Shown here: positions 1 to 7,799 of the stretch, in pieces
Position numbering within the stretch: the first letter of the stretch is position 1
Layout: every line of letters begins with the position of its first letter
Origin: a virus
IMG/VR virus record: IMGVR_UViG_3300046542_000187
Span: 1-41,305 of that record
DNA length: 41,305 nt
Strand: one strand, 5' to 3'
The notes under the pieces: model-generated
Seen by the model: the letters and a program-made list of their open reading frames with translations, nothing else
Told to the model about the DNA's origin: nothing
The model's database searches: none
Translations under genes and position numbers: made by a program

Positions 1-91
1 CCAAAACAGGTTAGAATAGGCCCCAACTCGGTGGCCTGGCGCCAGTCGGCAATCGCTCAATGGATGCTCGATTTGACCCCCAGCAACGATC
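1..91. repeat. terminal direct repeat, left copy
   Basis: Bases 1-91 are identical to 41215-41305. The repeat begins and ends inside the alpA coding frame, and reading from the right end into base 92 keeps that frame open to a stop at 103-105. This is what a circular molecule gives when an assembler reports one overlap length at both ends. A true short terminal repeat of a linear phage is possible, but less likely inside a gene. Confidence 0.9.
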
Positions 92-105
92 AATCAGTAC
101 ATTGA
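1..105 (+). CDS. alpA: AlpA-family excisionase/regulator, 3' part (gene split by the window ends)
   Basis: This is the C-terminal part of the small regulator that starts at 41104. Position 1 is the first base of a codon (Pro-Lys-Gln-Val-Arg), and the frame ends at TGA 103-105. Joining 41104-41305 to 92-105 gives a 71-residue protein, the usual size for AlpA/Xis-type winged-helix proteins. The residues here (Gly-Pro-Asn-Ser-Val-Ala-Trp, then a helix ending Ile-Ala-Gln-Trp) match the wing and last helix of that family. The first pair of AGTACA repeats of the candidate attP overlaps the last codons and the bases just after. Confidence 0.85.
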   Translation, partial: PKQVRIGPNSVAWRQSAIAQWMLDLTPSNDQSVH

Positions 106-352
106 TCAGTACACCAGAAACCAATCCCCGCTTAAAACCCTCTAAATTCAAGCCCTACAGGTCATACCGTGGAAATTTTCAAAGCTTCCACGGTAGCCTC
201 CCGCCGAAAACCTCCCCGTACCAAAAACCCCTTAAAACCGGCATTCTCAGAGCATCAAACGTATCACCGCGTACCACCGCAAACCTTCCCAGTGGCGCCG
301 AGTTAGTACATCATCCAGTACATTGAAAAATGACCAGCGCGAGGATGTACTA
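106..352. other. candidate attP / integrase control region
   Basis: This is a 247-bp gap between alpA and int with no convincing gene. AGTACA occurs at 96 and 108 (12 bp apart) and again at 305 and 317 (12 bp apart). A reverse copy, TGTACT, lies at 346-351 beside the int start. Between the pairs is a perfect 10-bp inverted repeat (165-174 and 186-195). Family knowledge: tyrosine recombinase attP sites have an inverted core and outer arm repeats, and P4-like integrases bind near their own promoter. That this is attP is inferred; there is no space for att at the 3' end of int, which overlaps Rz. No tRNA 3' end was recognised in it. Confidence 0.6.
165..195. repeat. 10-bp perfect inverted repeat with 11-bp spacer, candidate att core
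   Basis: The left arm TACCGTGGAA (165-174) and right arm TTCCACGGTA (186-195) are perfect complements around an 11-base A/T-leaning spacer (175-185). The size fits a tyrosine-recombinase core with its overlap region. There is no following T tract on either strand, so a terminator is unlikely. A repressor operator is the main alternative. Confidence 0.5.
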
Positions 353-1546
353 GTGGCACTCACGGACACCGCAGCCAAGCAGGCAAAGCCAAAGGACAAG
401 GCATATACCCTCCCCGATGCCCTGGGCCTGTCCCTCTATGTGGCGGCCAGCGGGGTCAAGAGTTGGCACTTTCGGTACACTTGGCTCGGCAAGCAGGTGC
501 GGATCTCATTTGGGACTTACCCTGAAACGGGCCTGAAGGAAGCGCGCGCACGCAGAGACGAGGCGCGAGAGGACGTGGCGAACGGAGTTGACCCGCGCCA
601 TTCGAGGCGTGAGAAGAAGGCCGAGATGATCGAGGCCGGGGGCCGCACTTTCCGTCGTGTCTATGACGAATGGCTGGCTTTCAGGAAGGGAAGTATCTCG
701 TCGGGCACCTACCGGGTGATCAGCAACGCCATGGAACTGGATGTATTGCCAGTCTTTGGCGATCGGCAGATTGACACCATCAAGCGGGCCGACGTCATCG
801 GCTTGATTCGGCGCGTTGAGAAGCGCGGGTCGGTGGGTACGGCCGTGAAAGTGCGCCAGCGCATGGGCCAGGTATTCAGCTATGCGATTGCCACCGGGCT
901 GATCGAGGCGAACCCAACCGCCGAGATGCACGCCGTCACCGAGAAGATGGGCCAGCACAAGCCGCACCCGTTCCTGCTATTTGACCAGATGCCGACCACC
1001 ATGGCGGCGATCAGGGATTGTGCGGCCGGGCATCAACTGAAGACGGCGTTGATGCTGATGATCTACACCGCCTCGCGCCCCGGCGAGGTGCGACATGCTG
1101 AATGGTCGGAAATCGACCTGGACGCCGCGATATGGACGACCCCGGCCGCCAAGATGAAGATGCGCAGGGATCATTCGGTGCCACTGTCGCGCCAAGCGGT
1201 CGAGCTGCTGAAAAGCATGCTGCCGATCACGGGCGGCCAGCGCTACGTGTTCAGGAACCGCAACATTTTGACAGCGCCGATCGGGACCAACTACGCGAAC
1301 AACGTCATGGATTCGTGCGGCCTCACCGGCAAACAGTCGCCACACGGCTTCCGGCACCTGTTCTCGACCGAGATGAACGGCCGCGGGTACAACCGCGATT
1401 GGATCGAACGCCAGTTGGCCCACGCCGACAGCAGCGTCATTCGTGATGTGTACAACCACGCCGCGTACCTAGAGCAGCGCCGGGGAATGATGCAGGAGTG
1501 GGCCGACCTAATTAATCCCGGGTCGGCACACGTTCAGCACGTATGA
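353..1546 (+). CDS. int: P4-type tyrosine integrase
   Basis: This site-specific recombinase inserts and excises the prophage. It has 397 residues from GTG 353, typical for the P4/CP4 group with the N-terminal DUF4102 arm-binding domain. The start Met-Ala-Leu-Thr-Asp-Thr-Ala matches the family's usual N terminus and has a GAGGA element upstream; a TTG at 323 in the same frame would add ten unusual residues. Catalytic residues are visible: Arg242 (Ala-Ser-Arg-Pro-Gly-Glu), His331-X-X-Arg334 (His-Gly-Phe-Arg-His), His357 and the nucleophile Tyr367 (Val-Tyr-Asn-His). It lies next to the AGTACA repeats and downstream of alpA. Its 3' end overlaps Rz on the other strand by 39 bp. It is the only gene of the left 20 kb on the plus strand, apart from one doubtful small ORF. 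Confidence 0.95.
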   Translation: MALTDTAAKQAKPKDKAYTLPDALGLSLYVAASGVKSWHFRYTWLGKQVRISFGTYPETGLKEARARRDEAREDVANGVDPRHSRREKKAEMIEAGGRTFRRVYDEWLAFRKGSISSGTYRVISNAMELDVLPVFGDRQIDTIKRADVIGLIRRVEKRGSVGTAVKVRQRMGQVFSYAIATGLIEANPTAEMHAVTEKMGQHKPHPFLLFDQMPTTMAAIRDCAAGHQLKTALMLMIYTASRPGEVRHAEWSEIDLDAAIWTTPAAKMKMRRDHSVPLSRQAVELLKSMLPITGGQRYVFRNRNILTAPIGTNYANNVMDSCGLTGKQSPHGFRHLFSTEMNGRGYNRDWIERQLAHADSSVIRDVYNHAAYLEQRRGMMQEWADLINPGSAHVQHV

Positions 1547-2017
1547 CTGGAGCGCCTTCAGGGCTGCTTGGTCGGCGATGATTCCGGCGCGAACGTCGAG
1601 AACAGTCCGTCCAGAAGCTGCAGAGAGTTCGATGGTGCCTGCATTGCCCAGGCTGGAGGCGCTGGCGGTACCGGGCACGTCCCCGCTACTGGCACTACAA
1701 CTTCCCGCGATGCGCAGCCGGCGAGCGCCAGCAGCGACAGCAAAACGTAACTTGTCATTTTCAGCGAGCGCATCGGTCTTTTCCTTCTGGGCTTTTTGGT
1801 CGAGGGTGGCAAGCGCCTGCTCGGCGGCCTGCTGCTTTTGGAGCGCCTGACGCGCCTGGGCCGCACCAGCATTGGCGATCGCGGCAAGATCTGCCTGATG
1901 ATTGGCCTCGCTGGTGGCAAGGATTGCCGTGTAGCTGTTGGCCTGCCACATCCAGGCACCGCCCGCGCCGATCAACAGTGCGGCTATATAAGGAAGGAAT
2001 CGGAGCCAGATCGTCAT
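1508..2017 (-). CDS. Rz: Rz-like i-spanin
   Basis: This is the inner-membrane half of the spanin that disrupts the outer membrane at the end of lysis. It has 169 residues: a single N-terminal transmembrane helix (about residues 7-25, rich in Leu/Ile/Ala/Gly), then a charged Gln/Ala/Lys-rich coiled coil to about residue 95, then a periplasmic tail. The start ATG overlaps the endolysin stop (ATGA, 2014-2017), so the two are translationally coupled. A longer open frame to 2176 exists but runs inside the endolysin gene. Rz1 is nested in another frame, the classical arrangement. The last codons overlap the end of int on the opposite strand. Confidence 0.88.
   Translation of the reverse strand: MTIWLRFLPYIAALLIGAGGAWMWQANSYTAILATSEANHQADLAAIANAGAAQARQALQKQQAAEQALATLDQKAQKEKTDALAENDKLRFAVAAGARRLRIAGSCSASSGDVPGTASASSLGNAGTIELSAASGRTVLDVRAGIIADQAALKALQSYVLNVCRPGIN
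1558..1773 (-). CDS. Rz1: Rz1-like o-spanin lipoprotein, nested in Rz
   Basis: A 71-residue frame lies wholly within Rz. It has a basic N terminus (Met-Arg-Ser-Leu-Lys), a hydrophobic stretch and a lipobox Leu-Ala-Leu-Ala-Gly-Cys; the mature part is Pro-rich (PVPPAPPA), as Rz1 proteins are. It should be acylated at the Cys, sit in the inner leaflet of the outer membrane, and pair with Rz across the periplasm. The start at 1773 is preferred over 1758 because AAGGA lies 8 bases before it and it supplies the basic signal-peptide end. Confidence 0.85.
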   Translation of the reverse strand: MRSLKMTSYVLLSLLALAGCASREVVVPVAGTCPVPPAPPAWAMQAPSNSLQLLDGLFSTFAPESSPTKQP

Positions 2018-2565
2018 GCCAGCACCTTCAGCGCGGCGGCATAGAAGGCCTTGCGCTCGGCCATACCATTCAGGCCGCCGTTTATGCGCCGGGTGATGCC
2101 GACAAAATCGCCAGCATCGGCCAGGGCATTCAGGTTGCGCGAGTTCCAGAACCACGCCGCCGACTTGCACGCCCACTCGGCCTGCTCGAGCAATTCTGGT
2201 GTCCGCAGCAGTCGGTCATCGCCGAACAGTGCCTTGCTGCACGCCAGGTAGTTGTCGTGCCCCGTGATCTGGACCAGGCCTCGCCCGCGGTACTTCTGGC
2301 CGTCACCGTCCGCCTCGGGCGTGTTGCCCAGCCGCTTGGCCAACGGACCAGTGTCGTACTTGCTCAGGTACTGGTCACCGCCGAGCTCGCGTACATACCG
2401 GAACTGCCCGGACTCATGCCCGACCTGTGCAATGAACGCAGCCATTCTCAACCGCGTGTTGATCTGATACCGCTCCATGGCCAGGTTCAGCGCAGACGCA
2501 AAAACGCCGGCTTGTTTGCCGGCGTTCGGGAGGATCTGCAGCAACTGCTGCGCGGTGATGGGCAT
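2014..2565 (-). CDS. endolysin, glycoside hydrolase family 19 (chitinase-like muramidase)
   Basis: This 183-residue protein degrades peptidoglycan at lysis. Family GH19 features are clear: the catalytic Glu51 in Gly-His-Glu-Ser-Gly-Gln, a second acidic residue at Glu60, the Lys-Tyr-Arg-Gly-Arg-Gly-Leu-Val-Gln-Ile-Thr-Gly block, and a C-terminal helix pair. No signal peptide or SAR domain is visible, so it should need a holin. The holin candidates lie 18 kb away at 20.4-21.2 kb, upstream in the same transcript. The stop is coupled to the Rz start. Confidence 0.92.
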   Translation of the reverse strand: MPITAQQLLQILPNAGKQAGVFASALNLAMERYQINTRLRMAAFIAQVGHESGQFRYVRELGGDQYLSKYDTGPLAKRLGNTPEADGDGQKYRGRGLVQITGHDNYLACSKALFGDDRLLRTPELLEQAEWACKSAAWFWNSRNLNALADAGDFVGITRRINGGLNGMAERKAFYAAALKVLA

Positions 2566-2580
2566 ACCTTTCTCCAGGGA

Positions 2581-2949
2581 TCAGCTCTGCAGGGTTAAGG
2601 CTGCGTCCGGGTCGGCAGCGATATCGGGAATGGCGGGAGCAACCGGCCAAATCGGCGCGGCGGGCCACGTAGCCTGCTTGGTAACCTTGCCCAAGGCGAA
2701 CTTGTAGGCCTTCCAGGCGGAAAGGCTAACCAGCAGGGCGGCCTGTTCGGCTTCGTCCTCCGGCGTAGCTTCGCCCGCATCAATGCCGTAGCCGATCGTA
2801 TCAATCCGGTCCTGGATTCTGGCAATCTGCAGCACGCACTGTGCGTTACGTGCGGCCAGCTCTGCTTTCATGGCGGCGAGGTGCGCAGTGGCGGCGGCGG
2901 CATCCTTCATGGCCTTGGTAATGAGTTGAGACCAGTCGATATTGCTCAT
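2581..2949 (-). CDS. tail fibre assembly chaperone (Tfa-like)
   Basis: This 122-residue protein has an N-terminal helical part rich in Ala/Lys/Glu, followed by the signature region Leu-Ser-Ala-Trp-Lys-Ala-Tyr-Lys. The C-terminal part, with Trp-Pro-Ala-Ala-Pro, resembles pfam02413-type Caudovirales fibre assembly proteins. These bind the tip of the fibre and help it trimerise. It sits two genes after the fibre and overlaps the preceding gene by ATGA (2946-2949), as expected for a host-range cassette. Confidence 0.8.
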   Translation of the reverse strand: MSNIDWSQLITKAMKDAAAATAHLAAMKAELAARNAQCVLQIARIQDRIDTIGYGIDAGEATPEDEAEQAALLVSLSAWKAYKFALGKVTKQATWPAAPIWPVAPAIPDIAADPDAALTLQS

Positions 2950-3281
2950 GCTTCCACCTCCGGCTCAATTTCCGATACCTGCATCGGCAGTGGGGCAGGA
3001 AAAGCCACCGGCCCATCTGGCACATCGATCAAGTCAGCCGGCACTGGTTGATCAGGGCTTACATTGCTCGGGATTGGCAGGCGCAGAGTGATGATCAACT
3101 GCCCATCTTGCCGATCGACATTTCCCACAAACCAGTCGCCGGAAATTGCCGACCTTGGCAATGTGCTCCCTTCGGTGGCTGGGGAAAAATCGAAGGCCTC
3201 GCCGTTGACCGTCAGCACATCGCCAGCTTTTACTACAACAAGCTCAGCATCAGAGCGTTGCGGAGAAAGAATAATTCTCAT
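2946..3281 (-). CDS. conserved phage protein between tail fibre and its chaperone
   Basis: This 111-residue protein is of unknown function. It is predicted to be mostly beta: an N-terminal Met-Arg-Ile-Ile-Leu-Ser-Pro-Gln, a Gly-Asp-Val-Leu-Thr-Val-Asn-Gly-Glu hairpin-like segment, then Trp-Phe-Val-Gly-Asn-Val and a Pro-rich acidic tail. Small proteins of this type commonly lie between fibre and Tfa genes in Pseudomonas phages. ATG 3281 is preferred: GGGAGGTGG precedes it and it overlaps the fibre stop by one base (TAATG). The GTG at 3290 would fall inside that ribosome site. A role in fibre attachment or assembly is inferred from position only. Confidence 0.75.
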   Translation of the reverse strand: MRIILSPQRSDAELVVVKAGDVLTVNGEAFDFSPATEGSTLPRSAISGDWFVGNVDRQDGQLIITLRLPIPSNVSPDQPVPADLIDVPDGPVAFPAPLPMQVSEIEPEVEA

Positions 3282-4105
3282 TAGAACCACCTCCCAATGG
3301 CGAATACTTTTTCCACGACGGAGATCCCTGCCGGCGTGAGGTAATCAATCACAAAGAAGTTGCAGGCCGATGTGGTCGTGTTCGGATCGCCGCTCAGGCT
3401 ATTGACCCGACCCACCCCTCTGACATCCCCAGCTATAGCCGGAGCCACTGCGAAAACCGCTGGGAATGTCCAACTGCCGAAGTAGTACCAGATATTCCCG
3501 TAGGCCGTGAAATCACCGATTACCAGGCTATATGACCTGTTCCGGGTACAGATCTGTGTACCATCTGCAAACCGCACATACTCACCGTTGCCATTCGAGC
3601 CGCGCTCGATGATTGCGCCGGTTACCGCCCCGCCCGACTGGGTAACGTTACCGACGATCACCCCTGGCTTGACGCTGAAAACCGAATATTTGGTGCAAAT
3701 CCAATTGCCTGATCCGAGGCTTTGAAACTCAGCTGTATCGTTAACGAAAGTGGTGATGTTGAAACCACCAGGCAGGATCAGCGAAGTGGCGTTGTGCGTC
3801 AGGATCAGTGAGCCGGCGAAGCGCAGGGTGCGCGTCACCCCAGCGGCAGCCGTGCCGAGGGAAGTAACAGTCGCCGCACCGCTGATAAAGATGATGTTGG
3901 ACGTGGCCGCGCCAATATCCGTCAACGCAGCCGCCGCGATGGTTTGCGGAGTCGTTTGGTTCTGGTCGCGCAGCAATGCGATGTATGATGCATACGTTCG
4001 CAGGTAGTCATCAATGGTCGACGGCGATTCAGACCCAGCCGGGGAGTTACTACCGGCCGTGGTCGAAAGGTCATTGATCGAAGAAGGAATCGGCATGTTT
4101 TTCAT
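3281..4105 (-). CDS. tail fibre protein, receptor-binding candidate
   Basis: This 274-residue protein has an N-terminal segment (about residues 1-60) with helical Thr/Tyr/Leu content and a long Ala/Thr/Gly/Val beta-rich middle. The C-terminal block contains Gly-Glu-Tyr-Val-Arg-Phe-Ala-Asp-Gly-Thr-Gln-Ile-Cys, a hallmark of phage fibre tips, and the gene ends in Ile-Gly-Arg-Trp-Phe. It should form trimers at the virion tail and recognise the host surface. It is short for a podovirus tailspike and has no visible enzymatic domain. A minus-strand terminator lies directly upstream, so it probably needs antiterminated late transcription. An internal ATG at 4096 is an alternative start. Confidence 0.82.
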   Translation of the reverse strand: MKNMPIPSSINDLSTTAGSNSPAGSESPSTIDDYLRTYASYIALLRDQNQTTPQTIAAAALTDIGAATSNIIFISGAATVTSLGTAAAGVTRTLRFAGSLILTHNATSLILPGGFNITTFVNDTAEFQSLGSGNWICTKYSVFSVKPGVIVGNVTQSGGAVTGAIIERGSNGNGEYVRFADGTQICTRNRSYSLVIGDFTAYGNIWYYFGSWTFPAVFAVAPAIAGDVRGVGRVNSLSGDPNTTTSACNFFVIDYLTPAGISVVEKVFAIGRWF

Positions 4106-4110
4106 CCCAA

Positions 4111-4139
4111 TAAAAAGCCCCGCACTTGGCGGGGCTTAG
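4111..4139 (-). terminator. intrinsic terminator upstream of the tail fibre gene
   Basis: On the minus strand GCCCCGC, a five-base loop and GCGGGGC are followed by TTTTT. It separates the injection-protein gene (stop at 4266) from the fibre gene and would lower fibre expression unless polymerase is antiterminated. Confidence 0.75.
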
Positions 4140-4192
4140 TTGAGTGAGGGCGTTACGCCCTGGAGGTCTGGGTGGATTTTTCGAATGTTACG

Positions 4193-4279
4193 ATGATCGA
4201 CTTTATGATTTGGAAAGGCATAGCCATAGTTATCGGCGCAGCGATCTACGGCTTCTGGCTAGGCATCACTGGTCATTGA
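4193..4279 (+). CDS. possible 28-residue membrane protein on the opposite strand
   Basis: The frame encodes Met-Ile-Asp-Phe-Met-Ile-Trp-Lys, then a hydrophobic run (Ile-Ala-Ile-Val-Ile-Gly-Ala-Ala-Ile-Tyr-Gly-Phe-Trp-Leu) and stops at TGA 4277-4279. That is one clean transmembrane segment with a basic residue before it. It is antisense to its neighbours, overlapping the end of the injection-protein gene tail to tail. No good ribosome site lies close by (GGTGGA ends 17 bases upstream), and no promoter is obvious. Similar tiny membrane ORFs occur in Pseudomonas phage tail regions, so I keep it at moderate confidence. Confidence 0.42.
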   Translation: MIDFMIWKGIAIVIGAAIYGFWLGITGH

Positions 4280-6446
4280 TCAGTTGAGGCATGAGCAGCG
4301 GAAGAACCTTGTTCGCCTTTTCCGCGCCATGTGACAACAATCCTAGGCCTTGGCTTGGTGGCTTCAAGAGCATGCCGCGAACGGCTTTACTATTGAGGGC
4401 CGCATTGGTTCCTCTGCCGCCTGCCAGTATTGTTGCGGCCAAAGCCGGGTTTAGTGTGCCGGCCGCGGCCGCTCCGAGCCAGCCAAGCGCAGTGCGCTGC
4501 ATGGCTCCATGCGGGCTTTCGCGCGTCCTAATAAACTGCGCGCTGATATCGGCCAAATCCTGCAACTCCGGATTGCCGATGTTCTTCATGTTGGCCAGCC
4601 GAGCCACAGAGATGTCACCGTCGGCGCCATTTTGCGCCAATTTTTCAAGGTCAATCATCGTCCCATACTGTCGGCGGACTTTTGCAAAATCCGCCGCCTC
4701 TTCCGGCTTCATTGATCGGTTTAGTGCGCTCATCAATGACTTTTTAAGATCGCCCGCATAGTAGGCTTGTGGCGTGTTATGGCTGCCGATTCGATCAAGC
4801 GTTTTTTTGATGTTGTAGGCAGCCTGGCCGTCGATTTCGCCGTTCTGCACCTTCGCCATGATTTCTTGGATCTGTTTCTGAATAATCGCTGCCTGGCCAC
4901 TTTCTAAGTCATTCGATGCCTGATTCGCATGCTGCGCAAGCTCGTCAACAAACTGCTTATCGACCTTTACCTTATTGTTTTGCAACACACTTTCAAACTT
5001 AGACCCAAGATCTTCCCTTGCATTGCGCAGTGCCATATTCACATCATCTGTGTCCTGGCCAATCGTGCGGCTCAATGCTGTTTTCAGCTGGTCGTTCATT
5101 TTTGACAGCGTGCCAGTTCTGCCGCTCAGGGGGAGATATTCAAGCGACGAAGCAAGGGCATTCATTGGCTTGCTGTTGACAACACGGTCACCAGGTATAT
5201 CAATTCCGTAGACATTTTTTGCCTTGTTAGCCAGTTCAACAACCGCTGGCTTCACCTCTCCGCCGCGCAGTGCTCGACCGATGCCGCGAGTAGTGTTTCC
5301 GACCATGGCGGCTGTACCAGGTACCGCACCGCCGATCATTGCGCCAGAGCCGGCATCCTCGGGATTCACCAGTCCGGCCGATGCGCCGCCAGTGATACCG
5401 CCGCCAGCCACGCGGGTAGCCAGAGCCGGGATACCGGTCATTCCGCCTGCGCGGAAACCGCCGGAACCGATTGATTCAATCAGTGGAGCAATCTTTGCCG
5501 CACCCGGGAGCATCGCGGCACCCTTGGCCAGCGCGCCGCCCATGCCGGCCGTACCCATGATTTCAGTACCCAGCTTGCCACCTTTATATGCCATGGAGTC
5601 TGGATTGGCCCCCAGCTCTCTGAATGCCTGCTCTGTATCAGCTCGGCGCTGACGGTTCGACTCAAGAGTCAGACCTTTGCCGGCCATGGCATCCTTGGCG
5701 ATGTCGTAAGGGGCGACGATGGTTGCGCCAATTGAACTGGCCCCACGCAATGCGCCGGCCACGACGTTGCCCAAATCGCCGACCAGCTCTTTCCCGGCGT
5801 TGGCTGGCAGACGAGACAGTAGATTGCCGAAGCGACCAGCCTGTGGCGCGGCCTGACTGGCTTGCACGGCTTCCATTGGCTGTGCGGCAGGGGTTGCCAT
5901 GGGCTGCTCAGCGGCAATGGCAGGCGCTGTGGCTGGCTGCTGCACTGGCGCATTCTGCGCCGGCTGCATGCTGAACTGCTTGGCAAGCGCACCCCATTCA
6001 TCCTGAGCCTCTGGCGCCTTTGACGGAGCCTGCTGGCTAAATTGCTGCCCAAGCGCTACCCATGGGTCGTCCTGCGATGGCTGCTGAGACATGTTCGAAG
6101 TCACCTTCTGGATGTAGTTGCGCGTCTCGGACGGGGCCGCGTCCATTCCCTTGCGCTGCACATTGCCAATCCCCCAGTTATAGGCAGCCAGAGCGCCCGG
6201 GACGCTCCCTGTCTGCTGCATCATGTCGGAGAGCATGCGCGCGGCGGCGGTGGCCGACTTTTGCAAGTTGTTCGGGTCATCGAGCCCATATTGCGCGGCA
6301 GTCGCCGGCATGAATTGGAAATGACCCTGCGCACCCTTGGGGGATTGCATGTTCTCGCCGCGGCTGGATTCTGCAGACCAGACGGCATCAAGCAGGCCGG
6401 ACGGCAGACCATTTTTCTGCTCAAGTTGCGCGAAGAGTTCGTTCAT
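4266..6446 (-). CDS. internal virion protein with lytic transglycosylase (SLT) domain
   Basis: This 726-residue protein is probably ejected with the DNA to cut peptidoglycan and let the genome cross the envelope. The N terminus holds an SLT fold: catalytic Glu26 in Ser-Ala-Glu-Ser-Ser-Arg-Gly, the Gly-His-Phe-Gln-Phe-Met-Pro-Ala-Thr-Ala block, and Ala-Ala-Tyr-Asn-Trp-Gly near residue 88. A Gln/Pro/Ala-rich linker (about residues 115-205) follows. After that come Gly/Ala-rich segments with membrane-like character, then a long helical region and another Gly/Ala stretch at the C terminus. It overlaps the preceding gene by ATGA. Together with the next two upstream genes it resembles the P22 or T7 ejection-protein set. 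Confidence 0.88.
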   Translation of the reverse strand: MNELFAQLEQKNGLPSGLLDAVWSAESSRGENMQSPKGAQGHFQFMPATAAQYGLDDPNNLQKSATAAARMLSDMMQQTGSVPGALAAYNWGIGNVQRKGMDAAPSETRNYIQKVTSNMSQQPSQDDPWVALGQQFSQQAPSKAPEAQDEWGALAKQFSMQPAQNAPVQQPATAPAIAAEQPMATPAAQPMEAVQASQAAPQAGRFGNLLSRLPANAGKELVGDLGNVVAGALRGASSIGATIVAPYDIAKDAMAGKGLTLESNRQRRADTEQAFRELGANPDSMAYKGGKLGTEIMGTAGMGGALAKGAAMLPGAAKIAPLIESIGSGGFRAGGMTGIPALATRVAGGGITGGASAGLVNPEDAGSGAMIGGAVPGTAAMVGNTTRGIGRALRGGEVKPAVVELANKAKNVYGIDIPGDRVVNSKPMNALASSLEYLPLSGRTGTLSKMNDQLKTALSRTIGQDTDDVNMALRNAREDLGSKFESVLQNNKVKVDKQFVDELAQHANQASNDLESGQAAIIQKQIQEIMAKVQNGEIDGQAAYNIKKTLDRIGSHNTPQAYYAGDLKKSLMSALNRSMKPEEAADFAKVRRQYGTMIDLEKLAQNGADGDISVARLANMKNIGNPELQDLADISAQFIRTRESPHGAMQRTALGWLGAAAAGTLNPALAATILAGGRGTNAALNSKAVRGMLLKPPSQGLGLLSHGAEKANKVLPLLMPQLINDQ

Positions 6447-7798
6447 TGCTGTTTCTGCCAGCGGCCGAGCACCGGATCATTCCAGATGGAGCCCTGGATC
6501 TTCCGCCACTCGCGGTCAACGCGCATGAGGTCACCTTCTTTCTGTGCCAGCGGCAACGCCTGCTCATAAAACTGTGCCTTGCGCGCATCCTGATTCGCTT
6601 TTGCCTCTGCTAAATCGAGGATGAAGGTATTCGCTTCTGGCGTGTTTTTGAGGCTGACGAATGTTTTGCTTGCTCGATCGGCATCGCCTTCGGTTTGTGG
6701 CCCCTTCTGCGAACCGAGCACCGTAAGGAGGCGGTCCATGGCCACGGACTGGAACTTCTGCGCGTTGGATGCGAACAGTTCTGCATTCTTAGGAGCGATG
6801 CCAAGGCTGGTTAACACATTGGCGCCCATAGCCTTGGCTTCAGTCCCGTAGCCTGTGCTGATGTCGATATTCCTGGCCGCCTGGATCGAATTTCTCATGT
6901 CGCCAGCGCTTTTCCCGGCATCCAGGGTTGGCTGGTAGGTGCTGGCGATCCAGTTTTTGTTCAGGTCTTGAGAAGCGGCCTGATTCACCGGGTTGCGGCC
7001 TGCCATAAATCCGCCACCCTGCCCTGGCATTGCACCATTACCACCACCGGCGACATTGAGCCGCGGAGCGTAATACTCATTGCCATCCGGGCCTACGACC
7101 TTCATCGGGTCAAGACCTGCAGCGCCAACCTGCTCAGCGCGCTTCTGTCCTACGGCGTACGGGAATTGAGCGGCCGCCTCAGCGCCGGCCTCTGCCCCTT
7201 TGTATCCGGCATTGGCTTGCGCTGCACCAGGTACAGGCAAGGCCTGACCTTGGCCATTCATCATTACGCCTTCAGCCAGCTTCGGCATGTAGGTCTGCGC
7301 GCCGGTGCGCGGGTCGACGTAGTAATTGCCACCCTTACGTTCCTGCGGGTTGTTGGCCTGCTTGTACAGGTCGAAAATAGTCGATCCGTTTGGCAGGTCG
7401 AGCATGTTGTAGGCGGCAACGTCATTCAGGGCGAGCGGGAAAGATCCTTGCGGCTGCTGACCGGCCTGTCCCTGCGCCATAGAACCAGCGCCAGGCATTG
7501 GCACACCAGGTCCGCCCGGGGCTTGGCCGCCTGGTGCGCCGCCCTGCATGCGCTTCACCATGTCCATAGCCATCTCTTGCTTGCGCAGATTGGCCTGGAT
7601 CTGTTGAGCCTGCATATCCCGGTATTTCTGCGTCGAGTCACGCGATGCTGCGTTGCTGTAGCCCGTCAGTCCAGCAAGCCCGGCAATCCCCAGGGTATTG
7701 ACCGGTGCGCCACGGCGAGCGCCTGCAAGGCCGCCGAACGCCGCCGCCAATAGGCCTTGGCCTTCTGGAGTCGCTGCGAAATCAAGAAGTCCGTCCAT
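6443..7798 (-). CDS. internal virion / DNA injection protein
   Basis: This 451-residue protein lies between two other probable ejection proteins. It begins with a Gly/Ala-rich segment (residues about 1-45, Gly-Leu-Leu-Ala-Ala-Ala-Phe-Gly-Gly), then a helical stretch and a Met/Pro/Gly/Gln-rich low-complexity region (about 75-110). A largely helical C-terminal half follows. No enzymatic motif is visible. Gene order and composition suggest a component of the ejection complex inside the capsid. Its stop is coupled to the transglycosylase start. Confidence 0.72.
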   Translation of the reverse strand: MDGLLDFAATPEGQGLLAAAFGGLAGARRGAPVNTLGIAGLAGLTGYSNAASRDSTQKYRDMQAQQIQANLRKQEMAMDMVKRMQGGAPGGQAPGGPGVPMPGAGSMAQGQAGQQPQGSFPLALNDVAAYNMLDLPNGSTIFDLYKQANNPQERKGGNYYVDPRTGAQTYMPKLAEGVMMNGQGQALPVPGAAQANAGYKGAEAGAEAAAQFPYAVGQKRAEQVGAAGLDPMKVVGPDGNEYYAPRLNVAGGGNGAMPGQGGGFMAGRNPVNQAASQDLNKNWIASTYQPTLDAGKSAGDMRNSIQAARNIDISTGYGTEAKAMGANVLTSLGIAPKNAELFASNAQKFQSVAMDRLLTVLGSQKGPQTEGDADRASKTFVSLKNTPEANTFILDLAEAKANQDARKAQFYEQALPLAQKEGDLMRVDREWRKIQGSIWNDPVLGRWQKQQ

Positions 7799-7799
7799 T

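Noticed and set aside
165-195. Inverted repeat as a transcription terminator
   Set aside because: No T tract follows on either strand and the spacer is long; a recombinase core or operator fits better.
60-326. 88-codon frame across the attP region
   Set aside because: It overlaps alpA in another frame, has no ribosome site and has a composition unlike the genes here.
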